Shown here piece after piece: positions 44,390-55,413 of a DNA stretch of 64,000 nt. The stretch is from Chytriomyces cf. hyalinus JEL632. Taxonomy: Eukaryota; Chytridiomycota; Chytridiomycetes; Chytridiales; Chytriomycetaceae. Location of the stretch: positions 248,001 to 312,000 of the forward strand of contig JAIWWG010000032.1 in the NCBI GenBank assembly GCA_025435555.1. The letters are read 5' to 3'. The number at the start of each line of letters is the position of its first letter. The first letter of the stretch is position 1. The position numbers and the translations under genes are program-made. The notes beneath the pieces were generated by a model that ran no database searches, was not told the DNA's origin, and worked only from the letters and a program-made list of their open reading frames with translations.

Positions 44390-46765
44390 ATGCTATCACG
44401 CGCAAAACCGGCCATCGCGGCGACACCGCCCGTCGCAAACGCGTCAACACTCGACAAAAAGAAGAAAGTGCCTAAACTGGACCATTTCATCTCAGCAAGA
44501 GACTACACTGGCGCAATTACAATGTTGGAGGTGATTCAAACTGGTGTAAAAGTTGTGATCAATTTGAGCACCCAGCAAACGTATGATTACCCGCACAGTT
44601 TTCGAAAGCAATTGGAAAGTACGACTATGACACTCAGATGTGGCTTGGATACACCAGCTTCCATTTGGGGGATTACAGAAAAGCGATGCAGGTGCGAAAG
44701 AAAAAACATGGGGAGATACATGCTGACAGCAGACTTGAAAACCAGATCTACGAAGCAATGCTGCAAGACGCCAACTGCGATCCGCTCATCAACCTGTACC
44801 TGGCATGCTGCTACTTTTTTCTTGGAATGTACAAAGAATCGGACGAAGCAGCGCAACGCGGTACACTCTCTGACACTTCATTCGATATGTCGGACTGACG
44901 ATACCCGAAATAAGGCCCGACATGCAAGCTGCAGAACCGTCTCTTGTTTCATCTGTCGCACAAATTTAACGATGAAAAGAGGTTGATGGGATACCATCAG
45001 AATTTGCAAGACGTGATTGAAGATCAGGTAAGAGCTGCTTTTGCGAATATATCCACGATTTTGATGTACTGACGTCCCGCACTTGCGCTTTAGCTGAGTT
45101 TGGCGTCCATTCACTACCTGAGAAGCCACTACCAAGAAGCCATTGACATTTACAAGCGAATCTTGTTGGAAAACAGGTGAGCCCAGTCTTCGTCGCCAGG
45201 GGTGCGAACGGCTACGAACTCACAAACATGACAAAAGGGACTTTCTGGCAATTAATGTGTACGTGGCCATGTGCTACTACAAGCTGGACTATTACGATGT
45301 GTCCCAGGAAGTCCTTGCTGTGTATTTGCAGCACTTTTCCGACAGTCTGATTGCAATTAATTTGAAGGCGTGCAATCACTTTCGTCTTTACAACGGCAAA
45401 GCTGCTGAAGCTGAGTTGAACACCATCTCGGAAAAGATATCACCGGCGTTCCGTTTTGCAGATGATTTGATCAAGCATAACTTGGTATTCCTGCTATCTT
45501 ATGACAACTTGGAGGGTACTTATAATGGAGATACTTTTAGGTGGTGTTCCGTGGCGGTGAGGGTGCACTGCAAGCGTTCCCGTCGCTTCTCGATGTGATT
45601 CCGGAAGCGCGTCTTAACTTGGTCATTTTCCATTTGAGAAACGACGACATTATCGCAGCCTTCAACTTGATGAAGGATGTTGAGCCTTCGACTCCTCAGG
45701 TCAGCAACCGGTCCCGAGGCCACTCACTCCAGCTGACATGTCTTTGCAGGAATACATTCTGAAAGGAATCGTGAATGCCACTCTGGGCCAGGACCAAGAA
45801 TCGCGCGATCATTTAAAGATTGCCCAGCAATACTTTCAACTGGTTGGAGGCTCTGCGAGTGAATGCGATACCATTCCTGGCAGGCAGTGCATGGCGTCCT
45901 GCTTCTTTTTGTTGAAGCAGTTTGACGATGTGTTGATTTATCTGAACTCCATCAAGGTATTCGCTACTACATATGATCCAAATAGTTGCTGACGAGTTGT
46001 TAATTCAGGGGTACTTTTACAACGACGACACATTCAACTACAACTACGGCCAAGCCAAAGTCGCGGCGGGTGCGTATGAAGAAGCCGAGGATATTCTCCT
46101 TCTGGTTCAAAACGACAAGTTCAAGAGCGAATACGCGTACCTGAGCCATCTTGCAAAGTGCTGTGAGTTTGAGATGAGATTCGACAATACAGCATTCAGA
46201 CCCGTTCTTCATTGAAACAGACATCATGAATAAGAAGCCGAGATTGGCATGGGAGCTGTACTTGAAGATGGAAACGTCGAGTGAGTCGTTTAGTTTATTG
46301 CAGCTGGTCGCGAACGACTGTTACAAGGTAATTTGCAACCACACCCGCGCTCTTCATCCAAACATTTCAACCCACAACAATCACACGCCAATAGATGGGC
46401 CAATTTCTGTACTCTGCCAAAGCGTTTGATGTGCTGGAACGGTTGGATCCAAACCCAGACTACTGGGAAGGAAAGCGCGGAGCATGCATTGGCATCTTGC
46501 AGCAAATCATATCAGGCGAGGAGTCGAAGGACTGCTTCAGAGATATTATCGCGTTGCTGCGAACCACGTCAAATCCCCAGGTGGAGTATATTCTGCGCAT
46601 CATTAAGGTGAGAAGCTTCTTGATTCCTACCTCGGTAGCCTCACGTGCTGACACTTTCTTTATCCACAGAAGGTACGCCCGTGAGCGCGTTTCAGGTTTT
46701 TTCTTGTGACTAACCCGTTTTGTTTGTTGAACTAGTTTGCAAGGGAAAACCGGTACCCCGTTTAA
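44390..46765 (+). CDS. TTC26: IFT56/TTC26, intraflagellar transport complex B
   Basis: Thirteen exons: 44390-44530, 44599-44691, 44746-44860, 44915-45027, 45094-45176, 45238-45484, 45541-45699, 45750-45956, 46009-46162, 46221-46327, 46395-46607, 46670-46672 and 46736-46765. They give 554 residues, the usual length of this family. TPR-type helices run throughout ([43 protein letters not shown]). The C-terminus has [16 protein letters not shown] and [19 protein letters not shown]56 is a peripheral IFT-B subunit that carries motility proteins into cilia and flagella. Its presence implies a flagellated life stage. The twelfth exon is three bases. The stop codon is 28 bp from the clathrin light chain start. 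Confidence 0.93.
46670..46672 (+). other. 3-nt microexon (AAG) near the IFT56 C-terminus
   Basis: AAG lies between tatccacag and gtacgc, flanked by introns of 62 nt (branch gctgac) and 63 nt (branch gactaac). Included, it gives IIKKFAREN, matching the double lysine typical of the family. Reading through it instead would end after VRP. Confidence 0.75.
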
Positions 46766-46793
46766 CGTAAATAAAAATAAAAACTAAATTAAA

Positions 46794-47731
46794 ATGGACC
46801 CCACCGAAGAATTCCTCGCCCGCGAACGCGAACTCCTCGGCGATGACGCACTCCTGTTTGGAAACCCGCTCGGCGCTACTACTGACGCTACAAACACTGT
46901 CGACGACTTTGGCGGGTTCTCCCAGGCACCAGCTGCCAGTCAACCTCAACCGATCGATCTTTTTGGCCAATCCGAAGTAGACACACACTTTGACACTGGA
47001 TTTTCGAATCAGGTGAGCGATTGATGGGTTTTGATGGGACTGAAGGACTCGGCAAGTGATATTGACGGGCAACCAGGACTTTACATCGCAGCATGCTGGC
47101 CTGTTTGGCGAATTGCCGATGGAAAACAATAACCACGTTCCGGACGAATCACATGTTGAGACTGAGGCGGATGCTGTGAGGTGGGAAAAAGTTGTGTGTC
47201 TTTGGTATCAACGCTGCTAAACTCAATTGAAACAATTTGATGCTGCAGAGCTTGGCGCGAAAACTTTGAAATGACCATTGCGGACAGAGATGCGCGCTCT
47301 ACAGTCAAGAACGAAGAAACCCTGCGATCCGCGAAGGAGTCGTTGGACCGTTTCTACGCCGAATACAACGACAAAAAGAATAAGACCATTGCGAGAAACA
47401 AGGAGAGCGAAAAGGCGGCGCTTGCCCTTCAGGAATCTTCGACTGGAAATGTTTGGGTGTGTGTTTTATCCTTTTGCTGATGTTCTGTGCGGGGTTGTAT
47501 TTATTTGGTTTTTTTATGTTGCAGGAACGTGTCGTGAAGCAGATTGACACCAGCGTCTCCAGCAGCGCAAATGCCGCTAAACTCAAGGAAAAGATTAAGG
47601 CGGATGGATCAAAAGACGACAGAAAGCGGGCGTCTGCAGCAGCCGCTCCAAAAGCAAAAGACACGAGCCGCATGAAGTCACTCCTCATCAGCTTGAAGGC
47701 AGACAAGAGCGCACCTGGCGCCGACGTCTGA
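46794..47731 (+). CDS. CLC1: Clathrin light chain
   Basis: Four exons (46794-47012, 47077-47180, 47249-47456, 47525-47731) give 245 residues. An acidic N-terminus with DDFGGF is followed by the heavy-chain-binding helix (AWRENFEMTIADRDARS, then ESLDRFYAEYNDKKNKTIARNK). The C-terminus has the family phrase DTSRMKSLLISLKAD. It binds clathrin heavy chain and regulates coat assembly at the Golgi, endosomes and plasma membrane, in the same pathway as the gamma-adaptin gene 6 kb upstream. Only 28 A/T-rich bases separate it from the IFT56 stop, so its promoter must lie in the last IFT56 exons or introns. It converges on KOG1 with 98 bp between stop codons. Confidence 0.93.
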
Positions 47732-47829
47732 AAATCGAACATCAAAAAATAAAAGACTGACAGCGCATTCAGAAAATCATAACCACTCTTCGATATTACA
47801 ATGCACATCTTTAATTAACGCATCTCAAT

Positions 47830-50800
47830 TCATGGCTGCGAGGAAAACAGACATATCGATGCATTGTTGGTAGTTCTGGAAAGGAGCGAATATAAGTTAG
47901 CGAAAATGCAAGGTTGGGCCGATGGAGAAAATGTTATTTACCCTGCAGCTAATAGATCCTTGTACGGATGGAATGCCACGCAACCAACATGGCCAATCCT
48001 CGAACCGAGCAACCCATCGTTAAAGCGGATGGTGTTCAGGTTCATTCCATTGACATTAAAGATACGAATATACTCCGTGTTGCTTCCGCTGAAACCCGAA
48101 AAAACAAACCAGTGAGAACCTTCCTTTTTCAAAAAGCACAAGTGAATTACCACGCAATCAGAGGTGTGTCATCATGAATCGCCAACGCCGTCATTTCTAC
48201 ACCTGCCGGGACCGCACTGATTTTCTGCTGTGCTTTTTGTCCCGATCGAATGTCCCAGAACAGTACGTCTCCAGCACTGCTGCCCGAGACAAGCGTGTGG
48301 TAGCTCCCGGTACCGTCATTTTGAAGTTTGCAATTTAAAACGCGACTGGGATGCTCCCGGAATGACATGACCACGCTTTAGCAAATATACCAATGTCAGC
48401 TTTTATAAAATTTCGAGGGACACCCATAAAATCATACCTTTCGTTCGTGGGAACACGTCTATCATACAAATTGAGCAACCCATCCGCGTATCCGGCAACC
48501 AATAACCGACCGTCCTCCTTATCGCTTGCTAAAGCTGTAATGGCCTGTTGATTCTTGTTGGCAATATCCTGCACGCACAGCTCCTTCTCCATATCCCACA
48601 CCCGAATCAACCGTAAATCTCCGGCAACAAGCAATGAGCCTGACTTTTGATGCCAATCGACAATCAATTCGGAGCGAGAATGCTGGGAAAGGTCTTCATT
48701 CACAGCACGCCATGAAGTGGCAAGTTCACAGTTTTCTTGTGACGCATAGTTTTTGTAGACTCTCACCATTCCTTCATCTGTTTTCCGAGTCAGCATACAA
48801 AATATGCAAGAACAAGTGAATTCAAAAAACGGGGTACCTGAGCCAGTCACAATGAGCGCGATGTCATTCTCGTTAATAAACCTCAACGACGTGATTCGAG
48901 AACCAACTGGATTTGAGTTGCTGAACCAGTTGATGCGGGAACCATCTTCCCAATTATAGACACTGAAAGAGCAAAAAGGCAGAGGAGGTGGTTTAAAAGA
49001 GGGTTGTAAGGGCAAACAAAAAAAAGCAGTCGTACATAACGCCGTCGGCATCATCCGCCCCCAAAAGGTGAGGTTCAAACGAATGAAAGTAAATGTGTTT
49101 TCCAGGATTATTGTCGCTCCGCAGAAAGTTGACTTGATGATCAAACTTGAGCTTTGTAGATTCCATGGATCGGGCAAGTGAACTGTTTGCAAACTTTTTG
49201 GTCTGCTCAAATCTCCACAGCTTTTCGTTGTATTGCGTGCTTCCAGGAGCTTCAATGTCGGGAAGCTGGTGAGGCAATGAGGGTTAGTTACACATGTAAA
49301 CAGTCTTGAGAGTCAGTTTCAAGAGTCCTGAACCTTCATCTGAGGCTCTCTAAAGTACTCTACATTCCACTCATACACGGTCGACTTCAAGCAGATGCTT
49401 TCTTTTCCGTCAGGACCCAACTGCATATGATACCGCGCACTTTTGAGCAAATCCGTTTTTCGTCCACGTTTCGAATCTTCTTCCATGCCAACCATTTTAC
49501 TGTTTCGGTTTGTTGGCGTGCCGTACCGTTCGCCTTGACCCGAGTTTTTCGGATCTTGTCCCGCCAAGGCACTGCCTCCTGCAGGAAACGACACCAACGA
49601 AGCAAGGCCCTGAAAGCTTTTGAAAGGGTTCACAAACGATGAATGCCGTTTCACGGAGGGGGACGCATCCCGGCTTCGAATGCTTGCACTACCAATCCCC
49701 AGCGAACTTAAGTCCGATTGAACTGAGTTGCTCTTTCGCGGCTTTGAATTCGGTGAAGGGGTGGGTTGCAGGTATGACGGCTGTTGCTGCCCGTACATGC
49801 CTGACGACGGTCCCACACCATTCAAACCAGGACTTCCGATGCCAGGAGCAGCTGCAACACTGCTCAATCGCTTATTCAGCACAGATACAGGCGCATTTAC
49901 TTTCCCTGCGGCAACAAACGGCGCATGGATCATGTCAACCACGTGACGCGCAAGTAAGGCCACGAGCGGGTAAGGGTCAGCACTCAAACCCAGTAACGCC
50001 TTGTAAACGCTCATCATAAAGCCATTCACTTCCTCCGCCCCATCTTCATAAACAATTGGATCCTCTTTGGTAAACTTTTCATTTCTTAGAACAGTGGCCG
50101 CAGTTCGTGCCATACGGTCCTCCTGCAGTGCGACGACTTTGGATAGCACAATGACAAGCTCTTTGCGCACGAGCGGGCTCGCATCGATAAGCCCGTGAAT
50201 TATTGCGCGACATACGCAGAGTTCGACAGCGGATGCATTCAGCTTGGTCCGTTGCTGGATTTGTGCAATAACGGCAGGAGGCTGCTGCGCGTTTACTGCC
50301 TGCTCAGGCTGAATCAAAGCACCCACTGCGAATAAGGCTGCACTGCGAACTTCGGCGCTGTCGTCCCCAAGCAGCAACACAAGCTGTCTGTGCAATCCAT
50401 CCTTGAAACAAATGTCTCTTGCTGCGGGGAACCCTTCAACAGTTTTTGCGAGACTGATGCATACCCATTGCCGTAATAGCGAGTCTTCATCTTCGAAATG
50501 GATCGCCAACGTGTGAAGGAGTTCATTTTTGACGCATGCTTCTTGTCCAAACCGGAAATGGTGGCAAAACACGCACAGTATAAAACAACACATTGCGCGG
50601 TGTTCGGCAATATTTGGAATCATGCTCGTGTTGTTGTTGTTGGTGAGGATATTGATAAAGTACGTGAATCCATTGTCTTTGAGGAGGTCGTTTTGGCAAC
50701 TGCTGTCGAGCGCAAGAATTTTCGCCCAAATGAATACAAGAACTGGTTTCAATTCGGCCGCGGGACTTTGAAGAAGCTTGAGAACGTATGGGAAAATTCC

Positions 50801-52404
50801 TACGCTCAGTGCCAGTTTGACGCTCCAAGGGCCTAGATCCAAAAATCGACTGAGAAGCATCAACGCACGCAGTCGGTGTACTTGTGAGAGCAAAACTTGC
50901 AGAACAATTGGCAACTGTTCAGGATGGCTTTGAGCAATGGGCCCCTTTGACAGCCAGACTTCGAACGCCGTCAACTGGTCCGAGAAAAATGCGCTATGCT
51001 GATATTCAGCCGGAGGTGATTTGAGCAATTCGGGTAACTGATGCAGGCACAATTCCGCCGCAAGATCCCATGACGACCAAAGTGGATGCTGATGGGTACT
51101 TGGAAGAGGAGGGTGTGACAGAGGCGAACAGTGATAATATCTCATGATACGCTCGGCCAGCAGGAAATTTCTGAATAGGGCTGCAACCATCAGATCTTGT
51201 CGAAACAGCTTTTTGAAAACATCGTGCGGCAACATGTTCCAGGCAATAGTATCCGTGATGGCAGTGAAAATCCAATTCAGCTCTCCGAGTGCAGTTCGCC
51301 TGTCATTCAGTTGTCCCGGAATTTTCATGATCATGTCTGCTGTGATGCCATCGAGTAATGGGCTGTGCGACACAAACCAGCGCAAAGCAATTTCGATTGG
51401 AGTTGTCAGGCAGCAAGTGAATAAATCTGCAGGCAGGTCTGGATTCATTGGGAGTGTATCTGTCGCGTTGCACGCGGCAAGAAGAATGCATTCCTTCATA
51501 GATATATACGGAATTTTGTCTCGATCAGGATTATTTGCGTGTTCTTCGTCGCGTTGAATGGAGAACCGATCAAAGGCATTCAAAATGTTGCCGGCATTTG
51601 AGCTTGAGTTTTGATCTTTCGTCAGCGGTTTGAGTTCTCAAAAGAATCGCAGGACTCACCAGTCAAACACATAGATGCACGGGGAGCCCAACCAGGTCTG
51701 CAGATCATAGATGGAGCAAGGCAGGTACTGGGTGTACGATCTGTTGAAAACCCAAATTTCGCCACCCTTTGTGGGTTTGGGGACACCGTGCCCATTGTAG
51801 TGAAATAGAATGCGCTCGTCTTTTGCGTTCTTCCTCAGTGATAAACACGCTTTTTTTGTCTCTTCCACAGATGGATCGAGAAGAGACTTATAACGCGCGC
51901 GAGGCTGCCAAACTAGAGAGATAATGTCAGCGCCGTGTATAACAGCGACTCACGTACCTTCGTACTGCTGCTGTAGGTTTTTGCCGATTGTTTCGAGCGC
52001 CTTTTGTGGAGGCAGTGAGAGGGGGTCGACCCAGCACTCGGCTGAACAGAAGATGAATGCAATGAGCGGATACAACAGATAAGTGAGTATGCATCAAGCA
52101 ACGAGAATACATGAGTTTAATGACTCATCCTCATATAAGACAGCAACTCACTCTTTGCGCATGGGATGGTTTTAAGCACGTCGGGCGGGTCAATGCCAAT
52201 GTTGAGACACAGGACCAGGGCCACAGACACGGTCTTGAGTCTCTCGCGCATGCGCCAGTCGCCGCTGTCTGTGTCTGCGTCCGCGTCCTGCGCGTGTTTG
52301 GGCACGCCGCAGCTGTCATGTCTGCGGTCCACTACGAAGCTGTACATGCCGAGTTCTGCTGGCACTGCCGCTGCTGCAACGGCCGCTGCCACCTGCTCAT
52401 CCAT
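47830..52404 (-). CDS. KOG1: Raptor homologue, TORC1 subunit KOG1
   Basis: Ten exons: 52152-52404, 51958-52041, 51660-51912, 49334-51602, 49036-49265, 48838-48962, 48438-48777, 48151-48375, 47942-48088 and 47830-47875. They give 1323 residues. The N-terminal caspase-like region has [29 protein letters not shown] and IYVFDCSNAG. HEAT-type helices fill the large fourth exon, followed by a disordered Ser-rich linker. Seven WD-type repeats end the protein ([24 protein letters not shown]). Raptor presents substrates to TOR kinase in response to nutrients. The intron at 51913-51957 is only 45 nt. The start at 52404 lies 40 bp from the CHS5 start codon; an internal Met at 52347 is a possible alternative. 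Confidence 0.95.
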
Positions 52405-52444
52405 TTTATTTATTCTGGTTTATGTTCCAGCCCAGTTAAAAAAT
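52405..52444. promoter_or_regulatory. 40-bp divergent gap between KOG1 and CHS5 start codons
   Basis: The two start codons face away from each other with 40 bp between them. The 5' untranslated regions must be very short, or transcription starts inside the opposite gene. No TATA motif is clear. Confidence 0.55.
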
Positions 52445-53507
52445 ATGGTGGGTTAACACTTGTGTGCGAGATACTCCTTCTAATACCGCACGTGTCCACG
52501 CAGTCTGAGTACACGGAAGTAGTGAGCCAAGAGTTCACTGTGGGTGAGTGGATCGATTATGGGCTGTGGAAACAACCGAATGCCACATCCATGCTCAACC
52601 ATAAACAATATCTGTTGGTCAGGCAAAGTGGATGCGGGCATGGCGATTCTGCTTTCCCCAGACCACCATCTGATCGAGTTCCCGTCGACGATTCTGCCAG
52701 ACGGAGTCACGACGGGGTCGGTCATCAATGTGACGATCGAGCGCAACCTGGACGAAGAGCGACGTCGGAAGTGAGTCACTGTGATTCATGCATTCGATGC
52801 CGCGACAGCCGTGGATGCTTACCGCTGTGAACAAAATGAATTGGAAACAGGGCCGAATTTGAAAACACTCAAAAAGACATTCTCGCTCAGTACACGCGAG
52901 TGCCCGTTGCGCCTGTGCTTTCTGTTGCCCACGTCACGCAGACCAGCGCACGCGTCACGTGGACGCCGCCCGTTCTTTACGGCGCCACGCTTGTTGGGCT
53001 TGACGTGTACCGCAGCGGCACGCTTCAGGCGCAGCATGTAGGTTTGGCTGCCACACAAGCGAAACTGTCTGGACTTGAAATGGACCACAAGTACGACGTG
53101 CATGTTGTGGCAAGGACCTCAGCTGGATTGTTGAAGAGCAACACTGTCTCACTGACTACGCATACCCTGGACAACTTGACGGGTATCTGTGTCTCCTTTG
53201 GTCTTTTGACAGACCAGGCTGAGGGTAAGTTCTATTAACTTGGCGTAGTTTCTCGGTATCCTCAAACGCGACTTTCACAGCACGGTCCCTTGCTCAGCTC
53301 ATCACTCAGATGGGTGCCACAAGCACCGAGCATCTCAGCACCGACAACACCCACTTGGTCTGTGTGTATGGAAGAGGTCCCAAATGGGAAAAGGCAAAGG
53401 AATGGAACATTCCATGTGTGTCGCCAGAGTTTCTCAAGGCTTGTTCTTCAAACGGACGCGTGATGCCAAGCCACTCATTTTATGTTGAAGCGTCAGCTGA
53501 CAAATAA
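52445..53507 (+). CDS. CHS5: CHS5-type exomer scaffold (FN3 + BRCT)
   Basis: Five exons (52445-52447, 52504-52543, 52623-52770, 52851-53224, 53281-53507) give 263 residues. The first coding exon is only ATG. Joined, the N-terminus reads EFTVGKVDAGMAILL, the CHS5 dimerisation segment, then DHHLIEFPS. A fibronectin III domain follows (APVLSVAHVTQTSARVTW to SLTTHTL), then a BRCT domain (GICVSFG, STDNTHLVC, CVSPEFLKAC). In yeast, CHS5 with ChAPs forms exomer, which carries chitin synthase from the Golgi to the surface. This protein ends after BRCT, without the long Lys/Glu-rich tail of yeast CHS5. Such short forms are, as far as I recall, common outside yeasts. The split start codon is supported by protein similarity and phase only. 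Confidence 0.87.
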
Positions 53508-54285
53508 ACAACACTCACTTTGTCAACAAAAATTGAAAGTAATATCTCCCCCCTACTAAAGCACGTATGTGTGGCGGATTTTTGGGGCGTTGAGTTTGCT
53601 AGTTCCTCCTTTCTTCTGACAGCTTCCGCGTTAGGCGCAGTAGCTGTCCAAAAGGGCCGGCTAGAACTCATCGTAAGTTGCCAGCATTATTGGTGACAGT
53701 ACTTGGTCCCCGGAATCTGGCAGGCTCGCCCTGACTTGATATTTTATCTCTCGATCGCTTATTTCTCTTCCGCTCTCTGACAGGAAACGCCTGTATCGTT
53801 CCATGTCACTGAGGTGTTGTTTCCATATTGTTTTGCAAGCAGAGCGTTGGTTCAGGTATCCATTTGTTTCCACTCGGTGTATCCTGGATCATCCGGTAGT
53901 GGCTGGCTGCTACTCAGGGTACCCGCAGCGCTTGTGGTAGTGTACTATTCGCGGTAGCTGTTCCCTTCGAGGAGCATCTCGCCAAGTTCTTGCAAGTTTT
54001 CCAAAATATATTTTGAAGGGAATGTCTCTCATGGACAAAGTGGTTGTGTTCATAACGTCGATAGGGATGATTTGGCTGGCACAGTTGTCAAACTTCAGGG
54101 CATGCACGACGCGTCCAGTGGAAAGAATGATACTGCGACGGTGGCATCCAATGCTTGTAACGACTCTTGTTTACTCTTTGATGATAAATGCCCTTGAAAC
54201 AGATGATAAGTATTGCCGTTTATTTCTCGATGGGTATAGTTAAATAAGCCCATGCTTGAGAGTGTAGAATGCGCGTTTTGTTTGC
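53508..54285. other. Unassigned region between CHS5 and RPC31
   Basis: Nearly 780 bp with no gene I recognise. Minus-strand frames of about 60-70 codons (53661-53873 and 53910-54107) contain protein-like stretches and may be remnants of a decayed gene. No transposon ends, tRNA or repeats were seen. Confidence 0.5.
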
Positions 54286-55297
54286 TCAGTAATCTCCACC
54301 ACCTGCATTCAACAGAGTAACAACTCTTTAAATCGCATTCTATAAATAAAATAACAAAGGCACCGTGATCAGATTCGTCTCCGCCAACTCCGTCGTGATC
54401 ATCATCGTAGTAGTCATTGACGTAATCGTCTTCCTCCTCTTCATTCTCTTCGTCGTAATCTTGTTCGACCACCTCTTCTTCTTCGTCGATCGCGCCGCCC
54501 TTCAAAAAGCGCGGTTTTGTGTAAGATACTCGACGGCTCATCAATTCAAATTTGGGACTCACTGTTTTGGCCTTCTTGTTGCTGTCCTCCTCATTTTCGA
54601 GTTCTTTTAGTCGCTTCTCCAAATCGATGCCTCCCTTGGCCGTTTTCGTGACTGTGAGAGCCAGAGTTAGTTCAAACAGCACGTGAAGGAAATGAACGAA
54701 CTCACCAGGCCGTTTCGAAGGGTCTTTTACTTGATGCAGCTCATCCGGAAAATATTTTAAATCTGCGAGGTCGAATCAGCTTTCCGTTTTTTTCGATAAA
54801 CGCTTCATAGCCAAATCGAGCAGCTGCATTCACCTGTAGGTACTGAAGTCATCGACTTTGTTTTCGGCCGTGACCATGATTTGAATCGATCCGAATATCG
54901 TTCGATGTCTGTGCAGCTGCAAGATCAGATTTTCGAAAGGTTCGCAGCTACATAAGCGTTTCCGAATAGACTGACGAACCATCTCGCACGGGAGGCGCTT
55001 CGACGTGGTATGGAGACTCTTTGAATTCCTTCATCCAAACTTTGTCAATGTCGAGCAATTCGCGTTCGTTTTCGGCGAGCTGTTTGAAGACGGGTGGTAG
55101 ACGCATTTCCTGGCAAGAGATTTCGCGGGCAAAGGTAAGAGTGCGATGGTACTTGCTAGCGTTGGAACACCACTCACTGGGAAGAGCGGTATGTCGTGGA
55201 ATGAAATGTCGAGGCCCTCGACTTCGAGCCCAAACTGACCCCTCCCGAATCCACCTCGACCTCCGCCCCGCCCACCTCTGAAGCCGCCGCGACTCAT
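54286..55297 (-). CDS. RPC31: RNA polymerase III subunit RPC31/RPC7
   Basis: Six exons (55178-55297, 54980-55109, 54834-54908, 54706-54762, 54364-54651, 54286-54302) give 228 residues. The N-terminus is an Arg/Gly repeat (MSRGGFRGGRGGG). A middle motif DIERYSDRFK matches the RPC7 signature. A basic region and a very acidic tail (EEVVEQDYDEENEEEE, then a DY repeat) end in GGGDY. The subunit belongs to the RPC82-RPC34-RPC31 subcomplex that opens promoters for tRNA and 5S genes. A gtgagt inside the fifth exon (54565 to 54497) could start a 69-nt in-frame intron, shortening the protein to 205 residues. The last exon has only 17 coding bases. Confidence 0.85.
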
Positions 55298-55413
55298 GTT
55301 CAGGTATAGGTTACAGAATAATTTAAACTTAAAAAACGTGAAGGGTTACTTCTTTTTCTTTTTTTCCCAATCAGTTTTATCAACCAGCAAAACCAGCTTA
55401 AAACAAAATAAAT
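55298..55413. promoter_or_regulatory. Bidirectional spacer between RPC31 and SSZ1
   Basis: 116 bp separate two divergent start codons. The SSZ1 side has a pyrimidine-rich stretch (ttctttttctttttttccc) about 45 bp before its ATG. Shared regulation of a Pol III subunit and a ribosome-bound chaperone would be plausible, but is inference. Confidence 0.45.

Noticed and set aside
54834-54908. Treating this stretch as part of one 217-nt intron of RPC31
   Set aside because: The frame reads DIERYSDRFK, the RPC7 signature, with good splice sites on both sides, so it is an exon.
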